Shown here piece after piece: positions 25,901 through 39,300 of a stretch of 64,000 nucleotides of DNA. Where the stretch lies: contig OU612066.1 in the NCBI GenBank assembly GCA_914767715.1, forward strand, positions 21,362,283 to 21,426,282, given 5' to 3'. The DNA comes from Membranipora membranacea (Eukaryota; Bryozoa; Gymnolaemata; Cheilostomatida; Membraniporidae). The translations under genes were made by a program, and so were the position numbers. Position 1 is the first letter of the stretch, and each line of letters opens with the position of its first letter. The notes below the pieces were generated by a model that was not told the DNA's origin, searched no databases, and worked only from the letters and a program-made list of their open reading frames with translations.

Positions 25901-27815
25901 GGATATGGGTTATAAGATGCAGCTTAATGGAGTAGATAACGCTAAACTAATATTTGACAATGTCAGAGTACCAAGAGAGAATCTGCTCAATAAGTTCTCC
26001 GATGTAGATGAGAATGGTGTATTCTCTTCTCCTATAGCTTGGGGCCGCGCCAGGTAAGAGCAGATGCTACTATTAACTCACGGGTTGACTGTAACCAGAA
26101 AATAGTGTTATATTATATCCGAAAATGTTATATAAATATATACTTTATTATTGCCGGTCAATAAACAGTTGCCGATGTTATAATTTATTGATGATCCCTC
26201 ACACTATAAATTGTGCTGACACTTAATTCTCAGAGTAGTTTATTTTGAGATAGCGTTACTCTGATATCCCTGTATTATTGATATATTATTGATGTTATGT
26301 TATATATATTATATTATATATTATATTATCGATTATTGTATTATTGATGTATTATTGATATATTACACCCTCTGCTGACAGCTGAGCTAATCTGTATAAT
26401 GATGACTTACTTAGTTATCTCCCCCTTGTAGGTTCCTGACAGTAGCTGATCTGCTCTTATCAGGATGTATATTATGTATAGCTTCTATGTCTCAAGGTGT
26501 GGCTAAGGTAGCATTAGCTATACCTATGAGATACGCTGCTACAAGATTTACTGTTGGACCTACAGGAAAATCAGACTACTGTAAGTGTCCACATATAGGT
26601 CAAAGAAAATTGAGTTTTTTCTCGTGAGTCCTAAATTCCGATTCAACACAATATACCTAAAGCTTCTCATAAGTAAATAGTACTGACTCCTCAATATAGT
26701 GGTAATGTCGGGTATCATAAATGGACAAATATCCAGCATGAAACCTGTTAATCAGATCCCTTCAAAGGTTCAGATTCATCATGAAACTATGAATTTAATT
26801 TTTATTTGTTGTGACCTTTATTTTCATTCCATGCATACAGCCAAGCATTGAAAATAAATTCTTCCAATTAATTGGCGATTTCACTTTCTTGGGTTTTTAG
26901 AGCTAAGAGTTGTTGTAGCCTCAAAATTGCAAATCACGTTGCAGTTGTCCTCTCTCTGAGGTTTTAGTTCAGAGAGAGGGTAACTCCAAATGTACTCATC
27001 ATTATGGCTCAACTGATTAGAAATATATCAAAAATGAATTGAGCCATGTGATCATTATGATTAAATCGATTGAGCTATAATGAATCACATATCCCACGAT
27101 GTTGACATTCATTGTTGTTACAGCAATCTTACATTACCAGCTTCAGCAGAGAGCCCTATCACCTCTGCTAGCCAGGACTTATGCTCTTAACTTTGGACTG
27201 TATAGAAGAATCAAGGTGAGCTTTCGCTCAATTATTGCGGGCACTACAAAATTTATTCATATTTGGATAGCCTTGAGTTTCACTAAGGTTTCAAATACCA
27301 CCATCGACTCACCCACCCTGATAACACTCACCTAGCCACCAGATCTCAGGGTTCTTCTTACAGTGAGTTTATCCTCACCTATCCTCATTTATCTCCGCTC
27401 TGTCCTGTACGGGTAGCGGGTGCCTGCCAAAGGCCTAGCTATATTAGACTTCTCCATCTAATCCTGTCCTGAGCATCCTCTTCACTGAGGGAGCAGGAAT
27501 TGGGATCCTCCTGGTTTTGTGCTTTCATTTATTTCAAACTAAGTCTTCTCGTTGTAACATGATGTAATCAAACACTGGCTGGTTAAGGCCGCATTCGTAT
27601 GTGTAGGCCTTCTCATCATTTTGGCAAAGAAAGTATTTGCCACCGCCAAATCTCTACTTCTTGCATAATCCAAAATCTTTTCTCCCTAATATAGGACCGT
27701 TACTCAATCTGCTGTTAATTTTGTTCCTCTCTTTTATTTTCAGCAAGATGACCAGTTGGTAGACCCAGAAATCAGGAGGTCCAGTGCGGGAGTAATTTGG
27801 CCCTCGTTTGTTTAG
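22981..27815 (+). pseudogene. acyl-CoA oxidase, N-terminal two-thirds, broken and truncated
   Basis: Exons deduced at 22981-23186, 23604-23728, 24664-24770, 25143-25287, about 25540-25595, 25888-26053, 26432-26580, 27124-27215 and 27744-27815 encode a flavin-dependent peroxisomal acyl-CoA oxidase, the first enzyme of peroxisomal beta-oxidation. The diagnostic stretches are GCFGLIELGYG followed by METTAIYDKKTSEWIINSPT, then GVDNAKLIFDNVRVPRENLL and [16 protein letters not shown]. It resembles the ACX2/ACX3 or ACOX3 branch more than ACOX1. Exon 3 is one base short of the phase required, and it also has TAA where a codon after GTERH is expected. The last recognisable exon runs into a stop after EIRRSSAG, so the ~200-residue C-terminal oxidase domain is missing. 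I therefore call a pseudogene, though a misassembly could mimic some of this. Confidence 0.65.
24388..24660 (+). mobile_element. tRNA-derived SINE in an acyl-CoA oxidase intron
   Basis: A tRNA-like head has an A box (TAGATCAGTTGGTTAGAGTG, 24394-24413) and a B box (GGTTCAAATCC, 24448-24458) spaced as in RNA polymerase III promoters. A tRNA-unrelated body of about 200 bp follows, containing CGATACTTCGGGACGTGG. It ends just before the acceptor of exon 3. It is not a functional tRNA gene, because the 3' half lacks a matching acceptor stem. Confidence 0.65.
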
Positions 27816-29628
27816 CCAAAACAAGAGTTTTCACATTACGAAAATCGTCATACTACCTGATTTTACAAATGATATTGTTGCACTTTATCCCAACTAGGAA
27901 AGACAGCCCTAACAATAGTGTTAGGCTAGGTAAAGATCATAAATATCTGCATACAAACAGTGATGTGTAATAGGTATATGTTCTGTGGAGGTGGGAAAAC
28001 ATAGTTTCCCTTGCAAAAAGAAGCTTTATAGTTTTTCTGGATCAAGGAAACTGAAAAAAGGGAGAAAAAAGGGAGACAGGGATGGGATGGAAAAACCCCT
28101 AAAAACTGGGAGACTTGTCAGGTATGATTTTCAGCGAGAATTACGTGAGTCAACTGCTGTTATCACCTCTTGTACCACCTAATGGCTGACCCCAGCAACA
28201 TCAAGCCACACCTATCTCATTCTTTCACTTCTAGCTCTCATTAAATTTTGAAGTTGATATACATACCTGGTTAATTTGATTATGTTTTATTTTCAGCGAT
28301 TAGGAATTCAGTGTGATATAAGATACTACAATCATGACCGTGTTAAAATCTGGCCATTCCAGTGCTCATCTGCATGATAGATTGTCTGTTACTACAACAC
28401 TGCAATGCTCATATGCCATTTACAACTGCCAGGTATGTGGAGTCACACAGTAGAGCAGTCAAACACCGCTAGAGACCATGGTTTTGCAGTACAGCTGTTA
28501 TTTATAATTTAGTGAATATTAACTATAGTTAAAAGTTGTCATCCGATATTTTCAGAGATAATATATACGCGTGTGTTACCAATGCATGCTGACTATTCTG
28601 CTCATGTAGAATAGTAATACAGATGTTTTATTATAAGAACTCAATTCTTCTCTCAGAAAATCTTGACTGCTCACTAGCTTGTGTTTGTTCTGCAAACACC
28701 TCACAAACCCAAGATGTAAGCCTTAGTAAAGTATCAGGTTGCCCATTTCTATAATTATCCGCAAATTTTCTGCCAATATTAATAAGTTAGTCATGAGTTG
28801 TGCACTAATCAATCATAGTGATGGTGGTAATCATTAATTAGTACCTATATTAAGACACACGCAAGGTGTATTATCACTAACCTAACCTGAGTAATCCCAC
28901 CCTGCAATGCAACTTACCAAGTTCGAGTAAAAATCATCGTTCCTGGTGTTACACTGCTGTGCGGGTTTCCAAATTACTTGGTCTTCAACGCCTGTCTGGA
29001 CTTGCAAACTACAGCAACCAACAAAAAGTGACTCCATCTTTCACTCGAGACTTTAGCGGTATGGTTGCTCAGTCTAATAGGATGAAGTTATGAAGCCACA
29101 TGAGAAGCTATTGGTTGTATCGTGTTCTCTCTCACAGACAGTGACCCCACCCCCCCCCCCCCCCCCCCCCGTCCACCTTCCAATGAGTATGTATAGGAAT
29201 CTTAGAATAACTGGATACTCTATAGATCAGACCCAGTATTATATTTGTGTTTTTCTGTTTAATGCGACTGCGGAGTCTCCCAACACACTTGGTCGAAAGA
29301 TAATCTCTCACTTGAAACAGTCACAAGGTGACAGCTTGAACTTTAAATTTATCAAGAATTAGTCAAGACTGAAGCCATAATAACCTGCTGAAAATTTGAA
29401 TGTGTTCATACCCATAATTAATTGATCAGATAGCGATTAAAGCAAGCCGCGAAAATAGGTGTAGGTTTGACACCAGCAGTATTAAGAACAGAGGTAGTCT
29501 GATCAAATGAGACAAAAAGGGATAAATAACTATTCTAACGGGGATTAAAGCAAAATGACTGTATGTTAGAGATTTTAAACTGCAACATAGATAACCACTC
29601 TTACAGTTTTGTTTTGCTTATTTGACAG
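27816..29628. other. spacer upstream of TRIM B
   Basis: No gene is supported. An A/G-rich patch lies at 28030-28100 and a 21-base C run at 29150-29170. A 3' splice-like site near 28297 leads to no convincing exon. From about 29560 the sequence again matches the leader region of the other TRIM copies. Confidence 0.45.
29150..29170. repeat. poly-C run
   Basis: Twenty-one consecutive C, next to a short CCCC block. A reading frame through it is an artefact. Confidence 0.9.
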
Positions 29629-29769
29629 GCTCTTAAGTTCAGGCCGTTTAACTTATTACACAGCAGTCTGCAGTCAGAACTTGAACAAGGGAGTTAGTAA
29701 CGAGCAGTGGAGATTTAGATAGAACTACACACAGAGAGTTTACAGGACACAACTGTTGAGAAACAACAG
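29629..29769 (+). other. 5' UTR exon of TRIM copy B
   Basis: Homologous to the leader exons of copies A, C and D. It is preceded by a pyrimidine-rich tract and ACAG and followed by GTCAGT. It is uninterrupted here. Confidence 0.5.
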
Positions 29770-30329
29770 GTCAGTGGTATGCTATGCAATACTATTCATC
29801 ATTTAGTACCAGATGTTAAAATTTTGAATACATGTATGCTAATGTTGTTTTACACAGGTCAACCTCACAGTGGGCTTTCTACCAATAAAATCGGGTGTTA
29901 TAACAACAGTTTGCTGCAAGTGTGAATCAAAACTGTCTTCTCATTTTATTCTCTTGTTCGCTGCCCCATCCTAGATCAAGTTTGATCTAGTTTGTTAGCG
30001 GTTGAGTTTTCCCCCTCTATTGACAGGACTCTGTTGCTGGCAAAGTGGACTAAACTTGGTTTAGAGTCTAGACCCTTCCCTGGAAACAGTGATAAAGTTT
30101 CGACTGTAGTAAACAAAAGCCATTTCGATTCTAAGGAGGTTATGGATGGTGATGTGCGCCTCCCACGAATCTTTTACACCCTTTGGCAAAGCAAACATAC
30201 CTTTGGGAGGCAAGACAGGCTCGACTTGATACTTGATAAATTCTGGGTATTGTTAAAGCAATATTATTATGTTGATCGTTGGCTCATGTTTTAGGGCTCC
30301 ACCAGGTAGCACAACATCACACGAGAGAA

Positions 30330-33300
30330 ATGGCTGTCTCCGTAGCAGAAGATACAACCCACCTGGTAACATGTGGTAACTGCCTTGAAGAGGAGGGGTT
30401 TATCCATAACCCGATGTTTTTACCCTGTACTCATGTCTGCTGTGAGACTTGTCTGAGGAGGCAACTCAAGAAGACTGATGTAATCGAATGCAGAGTTTGT
30501 CAGTAAGTAACATGGTCATTGAGCATCTTATATAACAGATTCCTCCAAAAACAACGGTCCAATAACGCTCTGATTTAGATTCATTTCAACAACAACAATA
30601 TTTCTTCTTGTTGTCTATTTTCAAACAAATTCAGCTTAGGAAGCTTGATAATTAACCCTATGGGTCTGTAGCTAACTGTAAAACATTCTTTCACCTAGTT
30701 TCGCTCTGCCCAAGATGGTTGGCCATGTAGCGTTTGTGGGATTAATGTTGGGATAGTTGAGGTGGGTGGTCTGGAGGGATAATGGTGGTGGATTGAATGG
30801 CTTGATGGTCTAAGTGTGATCGGTGGCAGTGTGGGATTCCGGGTTATGGAGTCACCACATTAACTCTCCGCTACTGAGATCTGTGCTCACGAGCTCGGTA
30901 TGATGATTCTCACTATATGACACTGACTTATTTACATAATTGTGATCTCATTTGTTCGAGGTTAAACACTTGACTCAAGAGCATGCCTTTTAATTCTTAT
31001 CAAGTTTAACATTAAACGCAATTCAACTTAACAATGCACGTCTTATTTCTACAAGTCATGCTCTCTAGTTAATGATGCCATGCATGCTGGCTTTAATTCA
31101 TTTAACTCAATTAAATGATGGTATAGATAATCCAACCAACCATGATCCAACCAAATGTTATACTGTGCCATTATTAAATAATAAGGCAAGTTCTATTTCC
31201 CTATAAATATCACTAACGTACAATAAATGAAAATATTATAATAATTACTCATAGAACTTTCATGTTTAAAAAAAACTGACCTGTCTCCAAATGAAGTTGC
31301 AAACAAAGAGGCCCTTACATTGGTGTACCATGCTCTTATATAGCATGGTTCCAGACACCTTAGAAAAACTGCTGACGTACACCAGCAAAAAACAAGAATA
31401 AAACACATTTCTCAATTGCCGCAAAAAGAGGGTTGATCGGCCGCAAGCGTGGGATGATCGGCCGCAAGTGATGGTTGGTGTAAGTTACACATCATGCTAA
31501 TCCTGGATTATCTCTGTTGGCGCCACCATCACTGCATTGTCATGGTTGTCACGGTTCTGGCGTTAAGGTGGCACTGGTGTTAAGAATAGAATTTAGATTT
31601 GAATATATTTGCCTGTCCCTGATTCGAGGTGATATGCACTAGCTGGTAACTGCGTGTCCTCGAGTCGAGGTTGAGTGTACTGATGATGATGCTAGCTATA
31701 ATATTGGATGTTCTTATTGCGTCTGATGTTGATATAGAAATTATCCTGTTTGCTGCTGTAAATGCGACAGGATTGCGTTGGGCAGATGGGTAAGAGATGG
31801 TAATTCTTATAATATCCTCAACTTGCAATTGCAATATTAATCCACTAATCAATATGATTTATGCACAAGTTGTTATGATTTGTAGAAACAAGTTCAAAGT
31901 GGTGATAGACAACCTTCCCTCAGCATTAGAGAATGTCCATCCATCTACATTCTGTGAGCCTTGTGAGAAAAGTGGGAAACTCAAGATGACCGCCAACACT
32001 TACTGTCTGACCTGTGAACATAAGTACTGTGCTGCTCATCAGAAGGTAAATACTAATCGAGAACCTGTGGCTGTGTGTCTGTTAGGCAATTCTGAGAACT
32101 AATCTTGTAATTTGAACGGCATTATAAGCGAGAGCTATGCTGTGTTTTATATAATATACAGTGTAAGCTGTATAATTCGAATCCTGTTAATATGAAATTC
32201 CTGTTAATTCAGACACCTGAGGTTGGTCCCAGCTCAGCCAATGGTTTGTACACCCTGTTAATTCTAAGTTGTAATTGTCATTCGAAGTTGTGCTCTCTAA
32301 CCAAAGTAGAAAGTAACTCAATTTTCAGAGATTCGCTTTTGTCAAATCAGACAAAGGAAGTGATCATGGTTTTGGATTTAGCAATTGTTAACAAAGCTGT
32401 CGACGCTGCTTATCCAATTCAGCGGTTACTACTGTTCACTCAGTCATCAGTGTTCTATTTCTATTATAACTTGCATAGCACAACACTGCAAAAAAAAATT
32501 TCTTCATGTCGAGAAGAAAGTCTGTTTTACAAATACGCAACACATTCGTTGAACATTCCCGCGAGCTGGCATTTTAGTAATTAGAACAATTCATAATTAG
32601 AAACAATTTTTCGGGTCCGCTGGAGTCTGAATGAAGTGACTTATACTGTGATAAATAAATAACTCTGGTGATAGCTAAGTGTAAAGGGAGGAAGAAACCT
32701 TCACTATATGTAATAAATATTTGAATACTTGTGTCATTACAGCTTCATGTTGAGCTAAACTGGCATCATGAGACATAATATATAATGGAGTACATGAGAT
32801 CGTCCTCCACAGTAGAGCGGCAGAAGTTCTGTGAGACCCACAAAGATCAAGTTATCTCCCTTGGCTGTTCATAGTGCTTGAAGGTTTACTGTGTCGAATG
32901 TGTGTCTTCTGTTGGCCTTTGCCAGAATGGTGAGTGACAACTCAAACATGAGACCTGTGATATATTAACCGTATCCCAAAAGAGTGTTTGAGACATTGCA
33001 CCCTTCTGGGTTAGTTGTCTCCTCATTGAAACTGAGGAGGTAACTCCTTGCGCACTTATCAATCTTTGTCAGGGGTGTATTTTTATTTTGTTTGGTTTAT
33101 TGCGAATTCATAGTGGAATGGACTGCTTTTGCCGTAACACTACCGAAAAAATATCTTCCTAACAATTTTTAAATAATGAATAGGTTAAATGAGAGGATTT
33201 TGAGAGAAGATTGGATTTTGCTAAAAACAACTTGGTAAAAGACCCTAGCATTGAAACCTAGACATACATGACCTACACCTAGATCTAGAGTGTTTTATCC

Positions 33301-35966
33301 TCTATCACAACCACCCTTAACAGACCAAGACAAAATCTGGTTTTTACTAAAAAAGCAAATTATAACTTCTTGACTGAAAGAAATTGTCCAAACACACTGT
33401 AGAAGCTTAGTTTGCAGCTCAGCGCTGATCAGTAGAAGGATGGCAAGAGGGGCAGAAGTGTTTGAGAACCTTGTCCTCAATTTTCAAGAATTCTTCACCA
33501 ATCCCGGAAACACTGTATGAGAGCAATAAATATGAGCAATCCACCATATTCATGCCTTTATCCAATTACATTTATTTCCATTTCTATAACCCCTGTAGGC
33601 TCTAACCACAAGCTCATGTCTCTAAAAGAGCTCTCAGCTGAGGTGAAGAGATTACTGGAGCCTAAGAAGAAGGAATGTGAAGAGCTGTTTGATAAATGGT
33701 CAGCTGTGATGAAGGAGGCAGCGGTCACTCTGTCTAACTGGGATACAGAAACTGAGGAAGGAGTCAGACTTATTGATGAAATAGAGGATAAACAGGTATT
33801 GTGATCATGCAGAAAAATGTATTACATAAACTGATGGGGGGAATTTTCCTTACCAAGCTTTTCGACCGAATTTTTCAGGATGTTTAAAAGTTTAAACTCA
33901 CCACACAAAAAAAATAAACTGAATGAGTGTGACAAATGATTTTATCTGCTACATTTCTGTTTTCAGGACCGAATAACACTGTAGGACCGTGTAGTCAAAT
34001 TGCGCTGTTAGCAGCCTTCACATGTCTCATTAATTTTTTTTCTTATTTAGATTAAAGCTATTAGAGAGAAATATGGAATGTTGAAGGAGGAATATATCAC
34101 AAACAGAAGCAGCACAAAAGATAAGCTAACAGAATACATTGAGAAGGATGCTGGACTTAAACTTACTGAGTTTCATGAGCAGATAAACACTGTTCGGTCG
34201 GATCTATCCAGACTACACTGTGTAAGTGGTTTAAATTATCAGGTTGCGAAACAATCACTAATAAGGCCAAACGACATTAGGCCATTACTTAAACCTCTGC
34301 TGCCATACAGCCATATGTGTGCTTATAGAATTCTGTGTAGCTCAAAACTAATAAAATGGGGCTGCAATCTCAGCATTGTCACCTAATGAGCAAATAATTT
34401 GCACAACCTAATCGTCAAAATTAGGGTGTGAAATTAATTATCTACCACATCAGGTAACGTAGTACCGTCTTACTAGTGCACACTGTACACGTCATAAGCT
34501 GGTGCTTTGACTTCATGCCCTCATCAGTTTGTGCAAATTATATCTTGGAGCTATGCAGAATTCAATGAGCACAAATTTGCGTGAGTGGCAGCAGTAGTTT
34601 AACATCCCTGTTTGAGACTGATTTGAACCTGTTAAATTCTCTGACATTAGACTACGAATATTTAATTGCAAGTCTTAGAAAGGACTGTGACTGGTAAGTT
34701 ATGCCTCTAAGTTGTCCCCCCATTGATCTTGAGGAGGCAACTTCAATACAATGTCGCACAAAATAATGTACAGATTATGGTCTCTTGATTTCACCAAATG
34801 GAAAACTTGCATATAAGTCGTCAAATATCAGAGTTCTAAATTGACAAATGTGTATCTGTTATAAATCCCTAATAAGTCCCTTTCTTTTATTGTAGGTTGA
34901 CTTGCTGCGGACAAAGAAGGAATTTGAGGCTAAACTAGATGATATGGCTGATGATGGATTCCAAGCTCTTGTGGTCGAAAATCAACGACATATTCAGACC
35001 AAAGGTACATTTACGATCTTAGAACAGATTAGTGATTTATATTTACAACAACGTCTACCTGTGTTGATTTATACACATAAAAAGGGACAGCAAAAATACT
35101 GGTTAATGAAAACGTTACAGTATGAATATTTAGTCTGGTTTGGTGATGATGGTGCTTTATTTGCTAAATTTGTTATAACTCATAGTTGCCTAGCAGCAGT
35201 AGAAATTATAAGATATTTTTGTTTTAGATTCTGACATCACAGAGATTTATGTTTCCCTGGTACCAACAGACAACTTTGTGGTTGGTGATGACCTCATGAA
35301 AAGTAGAAAACCTCCGACCTCGATTAGGCTGGTGAAGCAGCTTTCATCAAATACCTATTGCTACACATCGTGTAGTTACAAAGGTGTGACTTATGTAGGT
35401 CTAAGCAGCGGCTCAATCAACAGAATCGATGAAGCTGGTAACAAGACATCAGACTTCATCAAACTACCCAGTACCATCATCACCATAAGAGCTCATCAGG
35501 ATCGACTCTACATTCTCATGTACGGACGGCCTTACAAGATCTATGTGTATGATCCAAATGGTCAACAGATCACCTCCTGGGATCACTCAGACAGCAATGG
35601 CAATTACCATGGGAACAAACTGTGCATTGTGAACAATCAGATTCTTGCTGCTGATGCCACCAATAAGAGAATCACTATCTATGATCTCAACGGGAAAGTG
35701 GTGAGACAGATTCAATGTCCTACAATCCCGACCAACACCCACATATCCATGTGTTCAGCAGGAGAAGACTCTGTCATCATCACCACACGCTCACCTCCTC
35801 AGGTCTTCAAGTTCAACATGAGCACAGAGACAGTACTCTGGACTACAAACCTCACAGCAGGACCACTCTCTGTAGCCTGCAGTAATGATGTAGTACTCGT
35901 CAGTAGAGATGGATACCACGGCACTAAGAGAGGTGTATGGATAGAAGTTCTCATTTGCTACCACTG
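30330..35966 (+). pseudogene. TRIM-like gene copy B (decayed)
   Basis: Exons match the family at 30330-30502, 31886-32045, 32743-32929, 33599-33795, 34051-34221, 34896-35004 and 35228-35966. The RING and first B-box exons are intact. The second B-box exon has TAA (32776-32778) and TAG (32872-32874) in the family frame. The propeller exon has a one-base gain near its end that shifts the frame into a stop. The final exon, present in A at 7522-7658, is not found downstream. Intron 1 is expanded to 1383 bp (393 in A). The propeller retains the YKIY residues missing from A. It could still give a short RING/B-box product if transcribed. Of all copies it is the most divergent in its introns. Confidence 0.85.
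30503..31885. other. expanded intron 1 of TRIM B
   Basis: The intron is about 1 kb longer than in A and D. It includes a G-rich stretch (30715-30840) equivalent to the minisatellite of copy C. It also has two direct copies of GATCGGCCGCAAG (near 31436 and 31457), and the extra material shows no coding capacity. Confidence 0.5.
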
Positions 35967-36586
35967 GTAAGAATATTCTCATTATTATGACTCGGATTGA
36001 ACAAGTATATGTTGGTTTTCCATAAAGTGACACCGTACTTTAATTGACCAATTAGAATTTACATCCAATGGGATTGGTGTCTTCATCACATTAACTGGAT
36101 TACCAGTCAAGTTTATGGATCCTCTCCTAATTCTGTGATTTAAAACAGGGGTTTATCAATCTAAGTACAGTACAGTTCACTTAATTCAAACCTCTGGGGA
36201 CCACAGTATTTTCCACCAATGTCCAGATGTTCAGATAGGGTTGTACTGCAATTTTAGCTAGCGGTAGACAAAAGCCTGATATTTATAAATGCCCCAAGGG
36301 GGCTGATAAACCTGATCGCTCCGTGTTGGATCACCTCAGGCGACTCAATATCTTAGTTGAATGTGAAGTCAATCACTGTGTCAGCAAACTCCACTGAAAG
36401 GTTGTACCGACTCAAACATCTCAAAAAGTCTCTGGCTAAGGTAGATAATAACCTTCACTATATGAAAATATGATATTGGTTTGTTGTGCAACTGAGAGTT
36501 GTGCCCTCATAGAAATTTTTAGGACAACTTCTATACAGGAAGTGTATAACCAGCCATTTTGGAACATGCAGACAACATACATTTCA

Positions 36587-36650
36587 TCAAGGGTATTACC
36601 AATGAACTAAACCTAAAGGTTTAGTTCATTGCTATTACAATGCCCTTGAT
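36587..36650. repeat. foldback repeat with CCAATGAACTAAA arms
   Basis: A palindrome, AATGAACTAAACC with its complement, surrounds a 4-nt centre. Pairing resumes further out (ATCAAGGGTATTA with ATCAAGGGCATTG), giving about 64 bp in total. It looks like a small MITE. Confidence 0.65.
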
Positions 36651-37421
36651 TTTATTTCACCTTCCTGAGCTTTCTTTTAGCATTGCTTCTACCTTCAATC
36701 AAATGTCAGCGAGTATGTTATATCAATAACTAATGAGTGAGGACATGAAAACAGTTGCAACCAATGATCTAATCTTCATTGCTGGAACTTCATATTCAAT
36801 TCAATATTATATTCTGTAAATCAACTGCATGGGCGGAGTGGGTGGACTTAATTTGGTTGTATACATGCTAGCATGTATACTCTATGACTACTAGTATGAT
36901 GATGTAGTATGATGACTGTGTTTGGAGGGGAGGGGGTGATTGATCATCGACATTGGCATACTATACATGCATGCTTGTATTTGTAACTTTTCTTTAGATA
37001 GATGCTTATGATGAAGTGATCCATTCAAATTTTCTCAAATTATTTATTTGATAATGCCATTTGCTTCGACTGGTTAGTTATGTAGCTAGGCCTAAGAAAC
37101 AAACTAAATGTCAGGGCACCCTGCTGTAATTATTTACCGAGCCTATTCTCCTCTTCTCTTGGCCTTCTTATAATAATACATCTAACCATTGGTTGGTTGG
37201 TATGCTACCTTAATAAAAAAGTGGCCACCCTTACAGGACTTGGTACAATAAAAATGATAAAAGGCATAAAACTTGCATTTTGTTGGCATCTTGGATTTGA
37301 AAAAAAAGGAAATAAATAACATAGAAATCGATATAAGAAAATCTCACTAAAACATATATTTCACACATTCATTGTTGACAAAGATAAGAGGGTATATATA
37401 TATACGAGATGCAGGATGTCT

Positions 37422-37468
37422 AACCAATGAACTAAACCAATGAACTAAAGGAGGTTCAGTTCATTGGT
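37422..37468. repeat. second CCAATGAACTAAA hairpin
   Basis: Two direct copies of CCAATGAACTAAA are followed by a near-complement, AGTTCATTGG. It uses the same arm sequence as 36587-36650 but sits in an unrelated context 800 bp away. Confidence 0.6.
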
Positions 37469-39169
37469 CTAACAGTCTAACTAACAGTACGTAGAAGTGC
37501 AGTAGTTTGGTTCAATAAGAGCACAGATTACTTTCAGTGGAGAAACTCAGCGTGTCCTACTGTACATTTACAGTTGGTGGATCTAAGGCTACATGACACA
37601 CACTGGTCGCTGACACTAACAGAATCATTGAGTCCTTTTGCCGAATATTGTGTTGAGAGACAACACTGGATTGTAGAGCATTCAAGTTGTTCCCATTCTG
37701 CTGGTGAGTCCGCTGCGGCTTAATAATCCTATCGCTAGAAGAATTGGATCATAGTTGATCTGAATGGATTGTTTCCTGAATGATATTTTAGGTCAGTAAG
37801 CTTCTACTGTTATCCCAGCTGTGAATTTTTTGCTTGTTGGGATGGTTGCTCCTGAATATAAGTTCGGAGTAAAGTATTCTTAAAACTCTCCAATCTGCTG
37901 GCGTCAAAAGAGATAGCTCCTGTGTCCAAACACCAACACAGGTTGGTCTGATGCCTACCTCTTTGCTTGCATCATGTTGTTTAATATCAATGGGGAGTTG
38001 TCCACTGTATCTGGCCTTCATTTGCGTTATAAAAATGCAAATCGTATGTAGTAGGTAGTATGATATTACACTTACCACTCTGTTAGTATGTATTTTCATG
38101 AACAGGCTGCTATAGTTGTAAGTAACAATGTAGATATGGTGATGATACTTGGTGTGAGTCCATAATTGTCTTGCTATCTGAGCAAATTACTTGATTTTAT
38201 AGTGTATACTTAGAATGTTTATCCAGGGTTAATTTATCATGATTATCCTGTGAAAGGAGAGCATGTTGTATTGTTAATATTCCCCAGTAAATAGACAATA
38301 TTTGTAAATTATATTATGGATAAGTTTAAGAATGGTTCGCATGGTCAATGTCTGGTGATTATTCTTCTCACCTAATAATTTGTACCCTCCTGTCGTATAG
38401 GTGATAATGTCTTTATCTATCCAAGGTTGACCAGGGAGGGTTGGATTACCCTCTCTGGTATTATTCCATGCCAATACGAGTTGTTTTCTTCGGGATTGTG
38501 AGAAGACAATCCTTGTTTATGCACATTTACACTGGACTTAATAAGGATCAAGCCAAATGAATTTACAACCCCAATTTTGGGGATTTATACGGTTCATTTG
38601 CCATTTTAGTTCAAGGTTTCCACTCTTATGGTTTCCAAGGATCCCTGATTGTGTCTATTCTCGGTACGATTTTAAGCCTGAATCACCAAGAAGATGTAGC
38701 TATATTGCAAGCTTAGGGTATAGGCAGTCGACTAGAATATTATTTCATAATACAACCAGTTCCAGAGGAAGATTGGTCATTGCCAAATACCCAGTTTATA
38801 TGATGCTGTATCCATATCATATCATAGATAGATATTGTCCAGCTGCCTCCTGTATCAAATGACGGGTGCAATATGAAATGGATTAGGCGATTCACGTAGT
38901 TCTCATCCATAGCAGAAATGTTTAGTACAAAATTACTCTGAATTAATGCTTTGTTATGATTGAGAATCCCTCTATTTTTCAGGAAAAAAACAGAAGCAGA
39001 AGAATATATCATATATTGTGTGCGAGGCCTCTGTCTTACCTGCAGGGAATTAACAACAGAAACACTGATTATGGGATTCATAATGACGACTAACTCGAAA
39101 TTATACAAACTATCAGGATAAAAAAAGATTTTCGAGCTCAGTTCGGAGTCATTGCTACCCTTGATTATA

Positions 39170-39300
39170 CAACAGCTCCAGAATGGATTATCCAGCTCCA
39201 GAAAGCAGCTCCAGAAAGCTCCAGAAAGCAGAATCCAGCTCCAGAAAGCAGAATCCAGCTCCAGAATGGATTATCCAGCTCCAGAATGGATTATTCATCA
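39170..39300. repeat. CCAGCTCCAGAA tandem repeats
   Basis: About eight close repeats of GCTCCAGAA with either AGCA or TGGATT extensions. The same block in units A and C (9966 and 57030) has a single copy, so this is a local expansion. Confidence 0.8.

Larger units (their letters stand above)
35967..39060. other. spacer after TRIM B
   Basis: No intact gene is visible. Blocks match the spacers after TRIM A and C. Two foldback repeats built on CCAATGAACTAAA lie at 36587-36650 and 37422-37468. A degenerate copy of the exon-like block seen at 55893-56070 is at about 37790-37945. Confidence 0.45.

Noticed and set aside
29090-29362. Reading frame with a poly-proline run
   Set aside because: The prolines come from a 21-base C homopolymer; there is no homology and no conserved counterpart.
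32192-32584. 130-codon + strand reading frame inside TRIM B intron 2
   Set aside because: It falls in extra intron sequence of a decayed copy, has no domain, and is absent from the other copies.
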